Assembly: GCA_902826115.1 (NCBI GenBank)
Contig: CADEDO010000008.1
Span: forward strand, 1 to 64,000
Length of the DNA: 64,000 nt
Reading direction: 5' to 3'
Source: an uncultured Nitrosomonas sp.
Lineage (GTDB): Bacteria > Pseudomonadota > Gammaproteobacteria > Burkholderiales > Nitrosomonadaceae
Below are positions 56,040 to 64,000 of the stretch, in pieces. The notes beneath the pieces were generated by a model, which worked only from the letters and a program-made list of their open reading frames with translations, ran no database searches and was not told the origin of the DNA. The position numbers and the translations under genes were made by a program. Positions within the stretch are counted from its first letter, which is position 1. Every line of letters begins with the position of its first letter.

Positions 56040-56495
56040 GGTTATTCTCCTTAATTCATGATCGTTTCACTGCGCATGCCCAATGTGTTGCTTTTGAATC
56101 TTTTGAATCACGAGATTGCAAATCTTGCCAACATTCTACCGGAACCTCATCGTGAAGTATGCGGTGCCAATTGATAGGCATATCATGATTCATCAGCTAT
56201 TGAGAAAACAATCATGCCTATAATCGAAGAACATCATCTGGCGTCGCTTGCACAGGGCGCTTGAGGTGGTGGGGCTGAAAGCTTGTTCAAGTGCTGCCTG
56301 GTACTTGATGAAGCATCAAGTGTAGATCGTGTCAGAAGGCCGGGTTAGGTATACAATAAATCCGCCAGTCATCATTCTAGAATTAAAGTAGAGGAATTTA
56401 ATTAGTATTTTTCTTTTAACGGTTTCTCGGAAATCAGTGTTTTACTTATTCAATCATGTTGATCAGGGTGGTAATGTTAAATTCTTGGAGATAGT
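56040..56495. other. Gene-free region upstream of the peroxidase gene
   Basis: 456 bp. A perfect 8-bp hairpin (ACTTGATG/CATCAAGT, 3-nt loop, 56303-56321) is the only strong structure; it has no T-tract. A short frame from 56215 (MPIIEEHHLAS) is broken by a stop after 16 codons and looks like a remnant or chance. No gene can be supported. Confidence 0.5.
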
Positions 56496-57545
56496 ATGAA
56501 AATATTCTTGTTTATTGCACTAATGCTTAGTTCTTATAGTTATGCTCAAAATGAGCATAACCATCAAAGTGATGCAAAAAAAGATGACCATCATCATGGT
56601 GAAATGCACAAAGGTGATCATCATGGCGGAATGCATGGTGGCGGTCATCACCATATGGATAAAAACACTTTAAAACAATTCTTCGAACCGTTGCCTGCTT
56701 CCATCATTGATGAAAAAAAGCATGAAGCGCTGATCAAACTGGGCAGAATGCTTTATATGGATCCACGACTGTCGGTGAACGACCAGATTTCCTGTAACTC
56801 TTGTCATCGATTGGATAATTTTGGAGTCGATAGCCAACCAACATCGCCCGGTCACGAAGGTAAGCGGGGAGGAAGGAACTCGCCAACCACCTTGAATGCA
56901 GCGCTGCATATTGCCCAATTCTGGGATGGACGTGCGAAAGATGTCGAAGAGCAGGCTTTGGGTCCGATTCTGAATCCCATTGAAATGGGCATGCCCAATG
57001 AAGCGGCTGTGGTCAATAAATTGAAAAAAATCGATGAGTATAAAAATCTCTTTGCGGACGCGTTTAAAGGCGAAAAAGATCCTATTCAATACAAAAATGT
57101 AGGCAAGGCAATCGGTGCTTTTGAACGCACATTGCTGACACCTTCCCGCTTCGATGATTATCTGAATGGCGATGAAAATGCTTTGAATGAGAATGAAAAA
57201 CGCGGATTGAAGAAATTTGTACACATGGGGTGCGCAAATTGCCACAATGGTGTCGCCATGGGCGGAAATATGTACAAAAGACTGGGAATGGTTGAGCCTT
57301 ACGACACAAAAGATATGGGCAGATTTGAAATAACCGGACTTGAAACCGACAAAAAGGTATTCAAAGTGCCTAGTCTCAGAAACATTACCAAAACGGCGCC
57401 CTATTTTCATGACGGCTCCGTCGCGACACTGGAGAAAGCCATAGAGGAAATGGCTGAGCATCAATTAGGATTCGAGCCGGGTCCGGGATTTATCAGTGAT
57501 GTGAAAGCATTTCTGGGCTCCTTAACCAGCAAAGGCAAGGAATAA
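56496..57545 (+). CDS. Di-haem cytochrome c peroxidase with His-rich N-terminus
   Basis: 349 residues; SD GGAG upstream. Signal peptide MKIFLFIALMLSSYSYAQ, then ~35 residues very rich in His, Asp, Gly and Lys (HHHGEMHKGDHHGGMHGGGHHH), then the bacterial CcP/MauG fold: haem motifs CNSCH (~99-103) and CANCH (~247-251), GRNSPTTLNAALHIAQFWDGRA, and distal VPSLRNITKTAPYFHDG. Reduces hydrogen peroxide to water in the periplasm using c-type electron donors. The His-rich segment is unusual for the family and may bind Cu, Ni or Zn. Confidence 0.9.
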   Translation: MKIFLFIALMLSSYSYAQNEHNHQSDAKKDDHHHGEMHKGDHHGGMHGGGHHHMDKNTLKQFFEPLPASIIDEKKHEALIKLGRMLYMDPRLSVNDQISCNSCHRLDNFGVDSQPTSPGHEGKRGGRNSPTTLNAALHIAQFWDGRAKDVEEQALGPILNPIEMGMPNEAAVVNKLKKIDEYKNLFADAFKGEKDPIQYKNVGKAIGAFERTLLTPSRFDDYLNGDENALNENEKRGLKKFVHMGCANCHNGVAMGGNMYKRLGMVEPYDTKDMGRFEITGLETDKKVFKVPSLRNITKTAPYFHDGSVATLEKAIEEMAEHQLGFEPGPGFISDVKAFLGSLTSKGKE

Positions 57546-57595
57546 CCAACAGAATTCGATGTCGATTATTGAATTTGACACGGTTTGCAGTTAAA

Positions 57596-57629
57596 AATAA
57601 TGGGATGAGTTATGACTCATCTCATTATT
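57596..57629 (+). terminator. Hairpin terminator after the peroxidase gene
   Basis: A 15-bp stem (AATAATGGGATGAGT with ACTCATCTCATTATT, one G-T wobble), TATG loop, 50 bp after the stop codon. Little T-run follows, but the stem's A/T ends make it usable in both directions. Confidence 0.6.
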
Positions 57630-57700
57630 TGATAATGTCGTGTACTATACCAATTAATGTTTGATTTTATTGCAAATCAAATTGAAATGAGAGGTAACCA

Positions 57701-58138
57701 ATGAGACAAATGATGCTGCTGTGTATGGGGTTGATGGTGCTTTGGTTGTCGGGTTGTGCCAGTACCAAGCCTATTCTGTATCCCAATTCGCATTTTCAAT
57801 CTGTGGGAAAAGAAGTGGCTGAACGTGACATCGAAACGTGTAGGCGGCTGGCTGAATCGGCAGGCGCCAGAGAAGGTGGGGGCGGCGGAAAGGCGGGGCA
57901 AGTTGCAACCAGCACCGCCATGGGAGCTGGCGTAGGGGCGGCGAGCGGTGCCGTTGGAGGCGCGATTTCCGGTTCGGCTGGTCATGGTTCTTTGATTGGG
58001 GCTGCCAGCGGCGCTACCGTGGGATTACTCAGAGGGTTGTTTTTCTCGGCAAGACCTGCGCAACCGAATCAGGCTTATGTGAATTTTGTGTACCGCTGTT
58101 TGCAGGAGAAAGGCTATGAAGTAACAGGCTGGCAATAG
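57701..58138 (+). CDS. Glycine-zipper outer-membrane lipoprotein
   Basis: 145 residues, SD GAGGT. Signal with lipobox MVLWLSGCASTK. After residue ~55 a long Gly/Ala zipper (GAREGGGGGKAG, AMGAGVGAASGAVGGAISGSAG, GAASGATVGLLRGLFF) characteristic of SlyB-like/glycine-zipper proteins, then a C-terminal FVYRCLQEKGYEVTGW motif seen in several such lipoproteins. Probably structural in the outer membrane. Stand-alone. Confidence 0.82.
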   Translation: MRQMMLLCMGLMVLWLSGCASTKPILYPNSHFQSVGKEVAERDIETCRRLAESAGAREGGGGGKAGQVATSTAMGAGVGAASGAVGGAISGSAGHGSLIGAASGATVGLLRGLFFSARPAQPNQAYVNFVYRCLQEKGYEVTGWQ

Positions 58139-58200
58139 CATCAATAAATGTTTTTACCAGCGCTGCCTTTGAATGGACTTAATTCAGTCGACTTCAAAAC

Positions 58201-58317
58201 TTAAAAGCCTCCGGCTATTTCAGCAACCAATAGTGCCAAGATGGCAAATAGCAATATGATGACCCATTTGAGATGATGAGCGATATTGCGTAATAGTACT
58301 TTTGTTTCGTCGTCCAT
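58201..58317 (-). CDS. Very small membrane protein (38 residues)
   Basis: The minus strand encodes MDDETKVLLRNIAHHLKW followed by one membrane helix (VIILLFAILALLVAEIAG) and GF. A GGAG Shine-Dalgarno lies 7 nt before the ATG. The acidic-then-amphipathic start with a single helix is a common design of real small membrane proteins. Convergent with the glycine-zipper lipoprotein gene. No family recognised. Confidence 0.6.
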   Translation of the reverse strand: MDDETKVLLRNIAHHLKWVIILLFAILALLVAEIAGGF

Positions 58318-58590
58318 ATTGATCTCCATCGGTTTCTAATTTGATGAGTATAACTATTAACTGCATTAAAGTATCGTCTTATCCATGCGTGTAAATTGTT
58401 AACGCTATGGTATTTGCAGTATGTGAGGATGTTTATGTCCGCGTATGCGTCGCGCTGATCCTGTATTCCTGACGAGCATCGGTCTAACTATTAAATTGCT
58501 GGGGAAACCTATGCTTAATCTTTGATTCTTATTATATCTTGATGTGATATCAATACTATCTTCAATAATATGTCATGGAGGTTGACTGTA

Positions 58591-58806
58591 ATGAACAAGG
58601 AACTTTCTTTTGATGATGAATATGATGTTGGTTCTATTGGTGTCGAGGACGAGGATGATGCGCTGGTTGATAGCAAGCTTCCAATCAATCGAATTACCGA
58701 GATCATTGATGAATTTGAAGTCGATGAAGATGAAATGGATGTAGTCGAAGAGATGGAAGAGGTGGAAGAAGAGGAATTTTCCCTCGAGTCGCTCAGGATT
58801 CGATAG
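58591..58806 (+). CDS. Small highly acidic protein
   Basis: 71 residues from the ATG with GGAGG 10 nt upstream. About 40 per cent of residues are Asp or Glu: MNKELSFDDEYDVGSIG, VDEDEMDVVEEMEEVEEEEF, ending SLESLRIR. No Cys, no signal. It may be a nucleic-acid mimic, chaperone or translation-linked protein, but that is open. Coding potential is supported by the SD and the compositional bias. Confidence 0.6.
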   Translation: MNKELSFDDEYDVGSIGVEDEDDALVDSKLPINRITEIIDEFEVDEDEMDVVEEMEEVEEEEFSLESLRIR

Positions 58807-58938
58807 TTTTGCCAGTCTCGCAATTTCTCATTGGCATCGCTGTTGATCGCTAATGTATTGATTGGGAGTGCTTGAATCTTCTCCAGATCATAGTTATTCG
58901 CGGTAGTATTTCGGTTTCTAAGTTCCGGGGTATTGGGT

Positions 58939-59556
58939 ATGCCGAATAGGGATGTGGAGATTCTTGAGAAATCGATTGGCTATCAAGGCTTTTTTCGTTT
59001 AGAACGCTATTGTCTGCGCCATCGATTGTTTAATGGTGCCTGGAGCGCTCCCCTGATTCGTGAAATATTTGAACGGGGACATGCCGCCGCTGTTCTGCCT
59101 TATGATCCCATCAGAAATGAAATAATCCTGATCGAACAATTTCGCGTAGGTGCACTTGATGCACCGGGCGGGCCTTGGTTGTTGGAAATCGTGGCGGGAA
59201 TGATCGAAGATCAAGAAACAGTCGAGGAAGTGGTTAAGCGGGAGGCGATGGAAGAGGCGGGTTGTGTCATCACCGATTTGGTCCCGCTGTATGATTATCT
59301 GGTTAGTCCGGGAGGAACCACGGAACGCGTTGCTTTGTTTTGTGGCCGGGTTGATACCACGCATGTTGGGGGTGTGCACGGCGCCAGTGAAGAAGGTGAA
59401 GATATCCAAGTGCATGTCGTTGCCCTGGATACGGCTTTCACCTGGTTAAAATCAGGCCGACTGAATTCCGCCAGCCTGATCATTGCTTTGCAATGGCTGG
59501 CTTTAAATCGAGATATTGTGCAAACCCGCTGGTCAGTTGAGAAAACTCCCAAATGA
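58939..59556 (+). CDS. nudF: NUDIX hydrolase, ADP-ribose pyrophosphatase (NudF-like)
   Basis: 205 residues from the ATG giving MPNRDVEILEKS; an in-frame TTG two codons earlier is less likely. NUDIX box GMIEDQETVEEVVKREAMEEAG fits GX5EX7REUXEEXGU. LIEQFRVGALDA, GPWLLEIVAG and LVSPGGTTERVALFCGRVD are the ADP-ribose pyrophosphatase segments. It splits ADP-ribose into AMP and ribose 5-phosphate. Convergent with tyrS; the stop codons abut. Confidence 0.92.
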   Translation: MPNRDVEILEKSIGYQGFFRLERYCLRHRLFNGAWSAPLIREIFERGHAAAVLPYDPIRNEIILIEQFRVGALDAPGGPWLLEIVAGMIEDQETVEEVVKREAMEEAGCVITDLVPLYDYLVSPGGTTERVALFCGRVDTTHVGGVHGASEEGEDIQVHVVALDTAFTWLKSGRLNSASLIIALQWLALNRDIVQTRWSVEKTPK

Positions 59557-60759
59557 TCATTGGATGGTGGCTTTGGCAAATTTACGCTTGCCTACCTGAA
59601 TTACGACCGATTGACCACGCGATATTTTGAGCGATTTGTCTTCCACTTTCTCGCCATTCAGTTTAACCGCACCTTGATCGATCATGCGCAGCGCCTCACT
59701 GGTGCTGGCAGTGAGTCCTGCTTGTTTCAATAATTGCACCAGAGGGAATTCGCCATCTTGTGACTGTATGGTTATTTCTGGCATGTCATCAGGTAGCGCG
59801 CCATGTTTGAAACGTGCTTCAAAATCCGCCAGCGCTTCCGTGGCTGCCTGAGGGCTATGAAAGCGGGCAACGATTTCTTGCGCGAATATCACTTTGATAT
59901 CACGTGGATTGCGGCCTTCTTCCACTTCTTTACGCCATTTTTGAATGGTGCTCAGCGACTCGAAAGAAAGTAGCTCCAGATAGCGCCACATCAGTTGATC
60001 CGATACGGACATCAGTTTGCCAAAGATATCTTTGGCACTTTCAGTGATGCCTACATAATTATTCAGCGATTTAGACATTTTATTAATGCCGTCTAATCCT
60101 TCCAATAATGGCATTGTCAAAATACATTGCTGAGATTGCCCAAAATGCTTTTGCAGTTCGCGTCCCATGAGCAGATTGAATTTCTGATCCGTTCCGCCCA
60201 GTTCAAGGTCAGCTTTTAGTGCGACGGAATCATAGCCCTGGATCAAAGGATAGAGGAATTCATGAATGGCGATGGCCTGGTTGTTGCGATAGCGTTTGTC
60301 AAAATCATCCCTTTCCAGCATCCGTGCGACAGTATGGGTTGCGGCCAGTTTGATGAGATCGGCCGCATTCAGTTTGTCCATCCAGGACGAGTTAAAGACT
60401 ACTTCAGTTTGTTCAGGTTTGAGGATTTTGAAAACCTGCGTAGTATAGGATTGAGCATTTTCTGAAACCTGCTCGCGGTTCAGGGGAGGGCGAGTGGTAT
60501 TTTTGCCACTGGGATCGCCAATCATTCCGGTAAAATCACCAATCAGGAACAATATGTGATGCCCCATCTCTTGCAGTTGACGCAATTTGTTTAAAAGAAC
60601 AGTATGACCCAAGTGTAAATCGGGTGCAGTGGGGTCGAATCCAGCCTTGACTCGTAGCGGGCGTCCTGAAGCCAACTTGCTCTCCAATTCGGTTTCGACT
60701 AATAGTTCGTGGCTGCCGCGCTTTATTATTTCAAGTTGAGATTGTATTGATCTATTCAC
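59557..60759 (-). CDS. tyrS: Tyrosyl-tRNA synthetase
   Basis: 400 residues. Class I signatures [16 protein letters not shown] (HIGH) and [12 protein letters not shown] (KMSKS), with [19 protein letters not shown]-like [27 protein letters not shown], and a C-terminal S4 RNA-binding domain ([30 protein letters not shown]). The length and lack of a long insertion place it in the TyrZ-type group. Divergent from the M23 gene across a ~150-bp AT-rich gap. Confidence 0.97.
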   Translation of the reverse strand: MNRSIQSQLEIIKRGSHELLVETELESKLASGRPLRVKAGFDPTAPDLHLGHTVLLNKLRQLQEMGHHILFLIGDFTGMIGDPSGKNTTRPPLNREQVSENAQSYTTQVFKILKPEQTEVVFNSSWMDKLNAADLIKLAATHTVARMLERDDFDKRYRNNQAIAIHEFLYPLIQGYDSVALKADLELGGTDQKFNLLMGRELQKHFGQSQQCILTMPLLEGLDGINKMSKSLNNYVGITESAKDIFGKLMSVSDQLMWRYLELLSFESLSTIQKWRKEVEEGRNPRDIKVIFAQEIVARFHSPQAATEALADFEARFKHGALPDDMPEITIQSQDGEFPLVQLLKQAGLTASTSEALRMIDQGAVKLNGEKVEDKSLKISRGQSVVIQVGKRKFAKATIQ

Positions 60760-60910
60760 GATGATGATAAGTTATTAATTATATTGTTTTTTATTTCTGT
60801 AAATGTGTTTTTATTTATTTTCAATTGTACCTTAGTACATATTTTGGTGATTTTCATGATAGACTCGCGCCTATTTGCAAATGATCAGAATGACTGGAGG
60901 TACTTCATAT

Positions 60911-62242
60911 ATGCTATATACACCCTTTAGCAGTAAACAAAGGATTCTAGCTCAAAAATCATCAAAAATAACAAAAAAAACAATTCGCTGGTTAGTTGTA
61001 GTATCCAGCATCCCACTCTTCGGTATTGTTACCGCATTCGGAATTGCCCCTAATTCGATTTCATTTGAAGAAGTTCAAGTAGAAGAGGTCGTGCAAGATC
61101 TATCCATTCCAGAGGTGCTAACCGAGAGTCAGTCAAATCAAACTTTCTGGCATCAGGAAAATATCCGCCGCGGCGATACCATTACCACGATCCTCAATAG
61201 GCTTGATATCAGTAACCAGGATTCGGTCGGTTTTCTGCAAGCAGCGCGTGGCAGTAGGGCGATGCGCCAGTTAAAGCCGGGTGAAACTATTCATGCCCAG
61301 AAAACGGCGGATGGCGAGCTATTGATGCTACGCTATTTCTTCGGTAACGAAGAGCTGTTTTTGATGGAAAAAACAGACGATGAATTTAAAATGACTGAGC
61401 AGTCGATTGAGCTGGACTCTCAGATTCATATGAAATCAGGTGTAATCAACAGCTCTTTATTTGCCGCGACCGATAATGCCGGCATACCCAACAATATCGC
61501 TATGCAATTAACTGATATATTTGCATCTGAAATCGATTTTTATCGGGATTTACGTCAGGGGGATCGTTTTACCGTCGTGTATGAGACTTTTTCAAATAAC
61601 GGTAAACGGGCTAAAACCGGACGTGTTCTGGCAGTTGAATTCGTCAATAAAGGAAAATCCCATCAAGCGATTTATTTTAAAGCCTCTAATGGTGCTGATG
61701 GTTATTACACGCCAGCAGGGGAAAGCTTGAAAAAAGCGTTCTTGCTGTCGCCACTGACATTTTCTCGTGTCAGCTCAGGTTTTACGAATGCGCGCTATCA
61801 TCCGATTTTGAAAGAATGGCGGGCACATAGAGGGATTGATTATGCAGCGCCTACCGGCACACCTGTCAAAGCAACTGCAAGTGGCATTGTGCAATTTTCC
61901 GGTTCACAAAGGGGCTATGGAAATTTAGTGGTGCTCAAACATAATGGGAAATTTGAAACGGCGTATGGCCATTTATCACGTTTCTCCAGTGGATTGAGCA
62001 AAGGTAAACGGGTAAATCAGGGGGATGTAATCGGCTATGTAGGGTCAACCGGAATGGCAACGGGGCCGCATCTACATTATGAATTACGCATTGATGGTTT
62101 GCAGCGTGATCCAACCAAAGTGGCTTTGCCAACAGCGCCGCCGATTGCAAAAAGAGACTTGAATACCTTCCAAAAGGAAACGCAATCGTTGGTAGCACGT
62201 TTAAATATCATGCGTAACCTCCATTACGCTTCTCTGGAGTAA
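60911..62242 (+). CDS. M23 metalloendopeptidase, MepM-like
   Basis: 443 residues from the ATG with GGAGG 10 nt upstream; an earlier in-frame TTG is not preferred. One N-terminal membrane anchor (~31-48, WLVVVSSIPLFGIVTAFG), an OapA/LysM-like region (~90-150, IRRGDTITTILNRLDI), a Csd3-like middle domain, and the M23 domain ~295-410 with zinc ligands in WRAHRGIDYAAPTG and GPHLHYEL. It cleaves peptidoglycan cross-links to let the wall grow. The order tyrS, M23, anmK, erpA is conserved in betaproteobacteria and groups wall and Fe-S genes. Confidence 0.92.
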   Translation: MLYTPFSSKQRILAQKSSKITKKTIRWLVVVSSIPLFGIVTAFGIAPNSISFEEVQVEEVVQDLSIPEVLTESQSNQTFWHQENIRRGDTITTILNRLDISNQDSVGFLQAARGSRAMRQLKPGETIHAQKTADGELLMLRYFFGNEELFLMEKTDDEFKMTEQSIELDSQIHMKSGVINSSLFAATDNAGIPNNIAMQLTDIFASEIDFYRDLRQGDRFTVVYETFSNNGKRAKTGRVLAVEFVNKGKSHQAIYFKASNGADGYYTPAGESLKKAFLLSPLTFSRVSSGFTNARYHPILKEWRAHRGIDYAAPTGTPVKATASGIVQFSGSQRGYGNLVVLKHNGKFETAYGHLSRFSSGLSKGKRVNQGDVIGYVGSTGMATGPHLHYELRIDGLQRDPTKVALPTAPPIAKRDLNTFQKETQSLVARLNIMRNLHYASLE

Positions 62243-62395
62243 TAGTCATCCGGATAGTTCTGATTAGGGCTATCCATTCTGTATGAACCAATATTAAAGC
62301 TTGAGTAATTTTCTTGGTAATGCTCACGTTACTTGGTTTTTTATGTATGCAGGTGTTTTTTGTGCATTCAAGTCCAGTTACAGAGTACTTCTTCA

Positions 62396-63511
62396 ATGGT
62401 GGATCAGTCGTTGGAACCTGCTTTCTACATCGGTATCATGTCGGGTACCAGCTTGGATGGTGTCGATGCGGTTCTGATCGATTTCAATGCGGTTAGTCCT
62501 GTTCTGATACAAACCTTTTTTTGTCCTTATGATGATCTGCTTCGTGCGCAATTATTATCATTGCATCAGCCTGATTACGATGAGCTAAATCGCGCTGCCA
62601 TTCTTAGCAATCAGTTATCTCGTCTTTATGCTGAAGCTACTGTCGGCCTATTAAAAAAAACCGGAATTAAATCGCAGCAAATCGTCGCAATTGGATGTCA
62701 TGGCCAAACGATCCGCCATTGCCCTGAAGCGGAGAAGAATTACACAATTCAACTGGTTAACGCAGCTTTATTGGCTGAATTGACCCAAATTACTGTAGTG
62801 GTCGATTTTAGAAGCCGGGATATCGCAGCCGGAGGTCAGGGAGCTCCTCTCGTGCCTGCATTTCACCAAGCTGTTTTTAACAACCCGGAGTGCCATCGCG
62901 TGATTGTGAATATTGGTGGCATTGCTAATATAACCAGTCTTGATTCCTTTAGTAAAATTATCGGTTTTGATTGCGGTCCAGGAAATATATTGATGGATGC
63001 CTGGTGCTTACGCCATCTAGGCAAAACTTATGATGAGAATGGGCAATGGGCAGCTACTGGCCAAATCATTCCTGATCTGCTGGAAAAGCTACTGGCTGAT
63101 GATTTCTTTTTGCGCTTGCCCCCGAAAAGTACTGGAAGAGAGTTGTTTAATGTTACATGGCTTGAGAAGGCGTTGTCGGGTGACGAGGCGCCACAAGATG
63201 TGCAGGCGACGTTGCTGCAATTAACGGCTATGACAATTGCTCAATCAATAGCCGAATATTGTTCAACCGCTGAAGAAGTCTATCTCTGTGGTGGCGGTGC
63301 ACATAATAGTGTGTTACTGAATCGCTTGACAGAGATGATGCCAGATAAAACGGTAGCGTTGACAGATCAGTTGGGTGTGGCTGCCGATTGGGTGGAAGCA
63401 TTTGCTTTTGCGTGGCTGGCGCAGCAAACGCTTTTGCGAAAAGCAGGTAATTTGGCGGCTGTTACCGGTGCAAAAGGGGATAGAATATTAGGGGCGATCT
63501 ATCCCGCTTAA
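62396..63511 (+). CDS. anmK: Anhydro-N-acetylmuramic acid kinase
   Basis: 371 residues from the ATG giving MVDQSLEPAFYIGIMSGTSLDG, the usual length; upstream in-frame starts give an odd Cys-rich extension. Motifs IGIMSGTSLDGVDAVLI, VAIGCHGQTIRH, VVDFRSRDIAAGGQGAPLVP, NIGGIANIT, FDCGPGNILMDAW and LCGGGAHNSVLLNRL. It phosphorylates 1,6-anhydro-MurNAc to MurNAc-6-P in peptidoglycan recycling. It lies directly after the M23 endopeptidase gene, a fitting partner. Confidence 0.96.
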   Translation: MVDQSLEPAFYIGIMSGTSLDGVDAVLIDFNAVSPVLIQTFFCPYDDLLRAQLLSLHQPDYDELNRAAILSNQLSRLYAEATVGLLKKTGIKSQQIVAIGCHGQTIRHCPEAEKNYTIQLVNAALLAELTQITVVVDFRSRDIAAGGQGAPLVPAFHQAVFNNPECHRVIVNIGGIANITSLDSFSKIIGFDCGPGNILMDAWCLRHLGKTYDENGQWAATGQIIPDLLEKLLADDFFLRLPPKSTGRELFNVTWLEKALSGDEAPQDVQATLLQLTAMTIAQSIAEYCSTAEEVYLCGGGAHNSVLLNRLTEMMPDKTVALTDQLGVAADWVEAFAFAWLAQQTLLRKAGNLAAVTGAKGDRILGAIYPA

Positions 63512-63551
63512 CGGCGCTCCATTGGTTTCGTGGTGAAGAAATGCTCTTAAT

Positions 63552-63896
63552 TTATACTGAAAATGATGATCCGCAGCCACAAGTGCTGGTAGCGCCAGGG
63601 TTCTTGATAACAAACTGAGCACCCTGTAAATTTTCTTGGTAATCAATCTCTGCGCCGATTAAATATTGAAAGCTCATAGGGTCAACCAATAATCTAACCC
63701 CATTTTTTTCCATAACGGTATCATCTTCGTTGACTAGCTCATCAAAAGTAAATCCGTATTGAAAACCTGAACAGCCGCCGCCGCTGACGAAAACCCGCAG
63801 ATTGAGATTGCTATTGCCTTCTTCTTCAATAAGTTGTTTAACTTTAGAAGCGGCGTTGTCGGTAAATTGGAGAGGGATATTGTTTTCAGCGCTCAT
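63552..63896 (-). CDS. erpA: Iron-sulfur cluster insertion protein ErpA
   Basis: 114 residues from the ATG giving [20 protein letters not shown], the size of E. coli ErpA; upstream in-frame ATGs at 63911 and 63920 would add a few residues. A-type carrier Cys are seen: [12 protein letters not shown] and the C-terminal CGCGSSF. It delivers 4Fe-4S clusters to target enzymes. Convergent with anmK; the last ~80 bp of the window beyond 63920 hold no gene I can see. Confidence 0.95.
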   Translation of the reverse strand: MSAENNIPLQFTDNAASKVKQLIEEEGNSNLNLRVFVSGGGCSGFQYGFTFDELVNEDDTVMEKNGVRLLVDPMSFQYLIGAEIDYQENLQGAQFVIKNPGATSTCGCGSSFSV

Positions 63897-64000
63897 GTCA
63901 GTTTCCACCATCATATTCATTGGTTATTTTAGTTTTTGTTGATACTAGCGGATTGTTAATTCAATAGCATCTTACTTGAATGTAAAACTTACTTGTCGGA

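Noticed and set aside
56215-56340. Possible small gene or remnant before the peroxidase
   Set aside because: The frame is broken after 16 codons and shows no similarity that I recognise; the nearby hairpin has no T-tract.
1-64000. CRISPR arrays, tRNA or rRNA genes, prophage
   Set aside because: No evenly spaced direct repeats, cloverleaf-like sequences, rRNA stretches or phage structural genes were seen on either strand by reading; no covariance search was run.

Overview
The window reads as the chromosome of a betaproteobacterium, most likely of the Nitrosomonadaceae (Nitrosomonas-like). This is an inference: no ammonia-oxidation genes lie here. It rests on the tyrS / M23 peptidase / anmK / erpA order at the right end, the TyrZ-type TyrRS, a betaproteobacterial porin and general protein character. 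Nearly all the DNA is coding. I see no tRNA, rRNA, CRISPR array, prophage or intact mobile element; two decayed transposase fragments are present.

Layout. 1-2.6 kb: the start of a PIN-PhoH ATPase gene (cut by the window edge) and a secreted phytase-like beta-propeller protein. 2.8-3.0 kb: a transposase remnant. 3.2-17.2 kb: a minus-strand signalling block. It is read as three tandem paralogous TonB-dependent receptors, a YfiR-like periplasmic protein, a hybrid histidine kinase with a CHASE8-like periplasmic sensor, a REC-PAS-GGDEF-EAL protein and an HDOD-REC-GGDEF protein. The last four genes overlap or nearly touch, so outer-membrane sensing probably feeds a phosphorelay that sets cyclic-di-GMP. 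This is the most interesting system in the window. 17.4-20.6 kb: an ABC exporter and a TraB-family membrane protein. 21.3-25.5 kb: hypC-hypD-hypE-hypX, the Fe(CN)2CO assembly part of [NiFe]-hydrogenase maturation, without hypA/B/F or structural genes nearby. 25.5-27.7 kb: two L,D-transpeptidases flanking a small OprI/Lpp-like lipoprotein that ends in Lys, a candidate outer-membrane-to-peptidoglycan tether.

27.7-36.8 kb: a porin with a long structured leader, two unknown proteins, glycerate 2-kinase, uvrA, a YajR-like MFS transporter and ssb. 37.2-38.8 kb: iron genes (a DUF2325 protein, bacterioferritin, hemP) with a Fur box. 39.1-46.0 kb: a J-domain/PilZ fusion, then genes resembling a BigR-type persulfide response (persulfide dioxygenase-like MBL, ArsR regulator with two BigR-like cysteines, TauE/SafE permease, periplasmic DUF442 protein), interrupted by an IS3 remnant and kup. 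46.1-52.9 kb: a P2-type cation ATPase, an M18 aminopeptidase, a glycosyltransferase and a class-I-like cytochrome P450. 53-58.8 kb: trhO, a transglutaminase/HET-C-like fusion with a secreted partner, a His-rich di-haem peroxidase, a glycine-zipper lipoprotein and two very small genes. 58.9-64 kb: a NUDIX hydrolase, tyrS, an M23 endopeptidase, anmK and erpA.

Starts were chosen from Shine-Dalgarno spacing, signal peptides and usual family length; where these give no answer the entry says so. Functions come from motif reading and memory of families; no database search was run.
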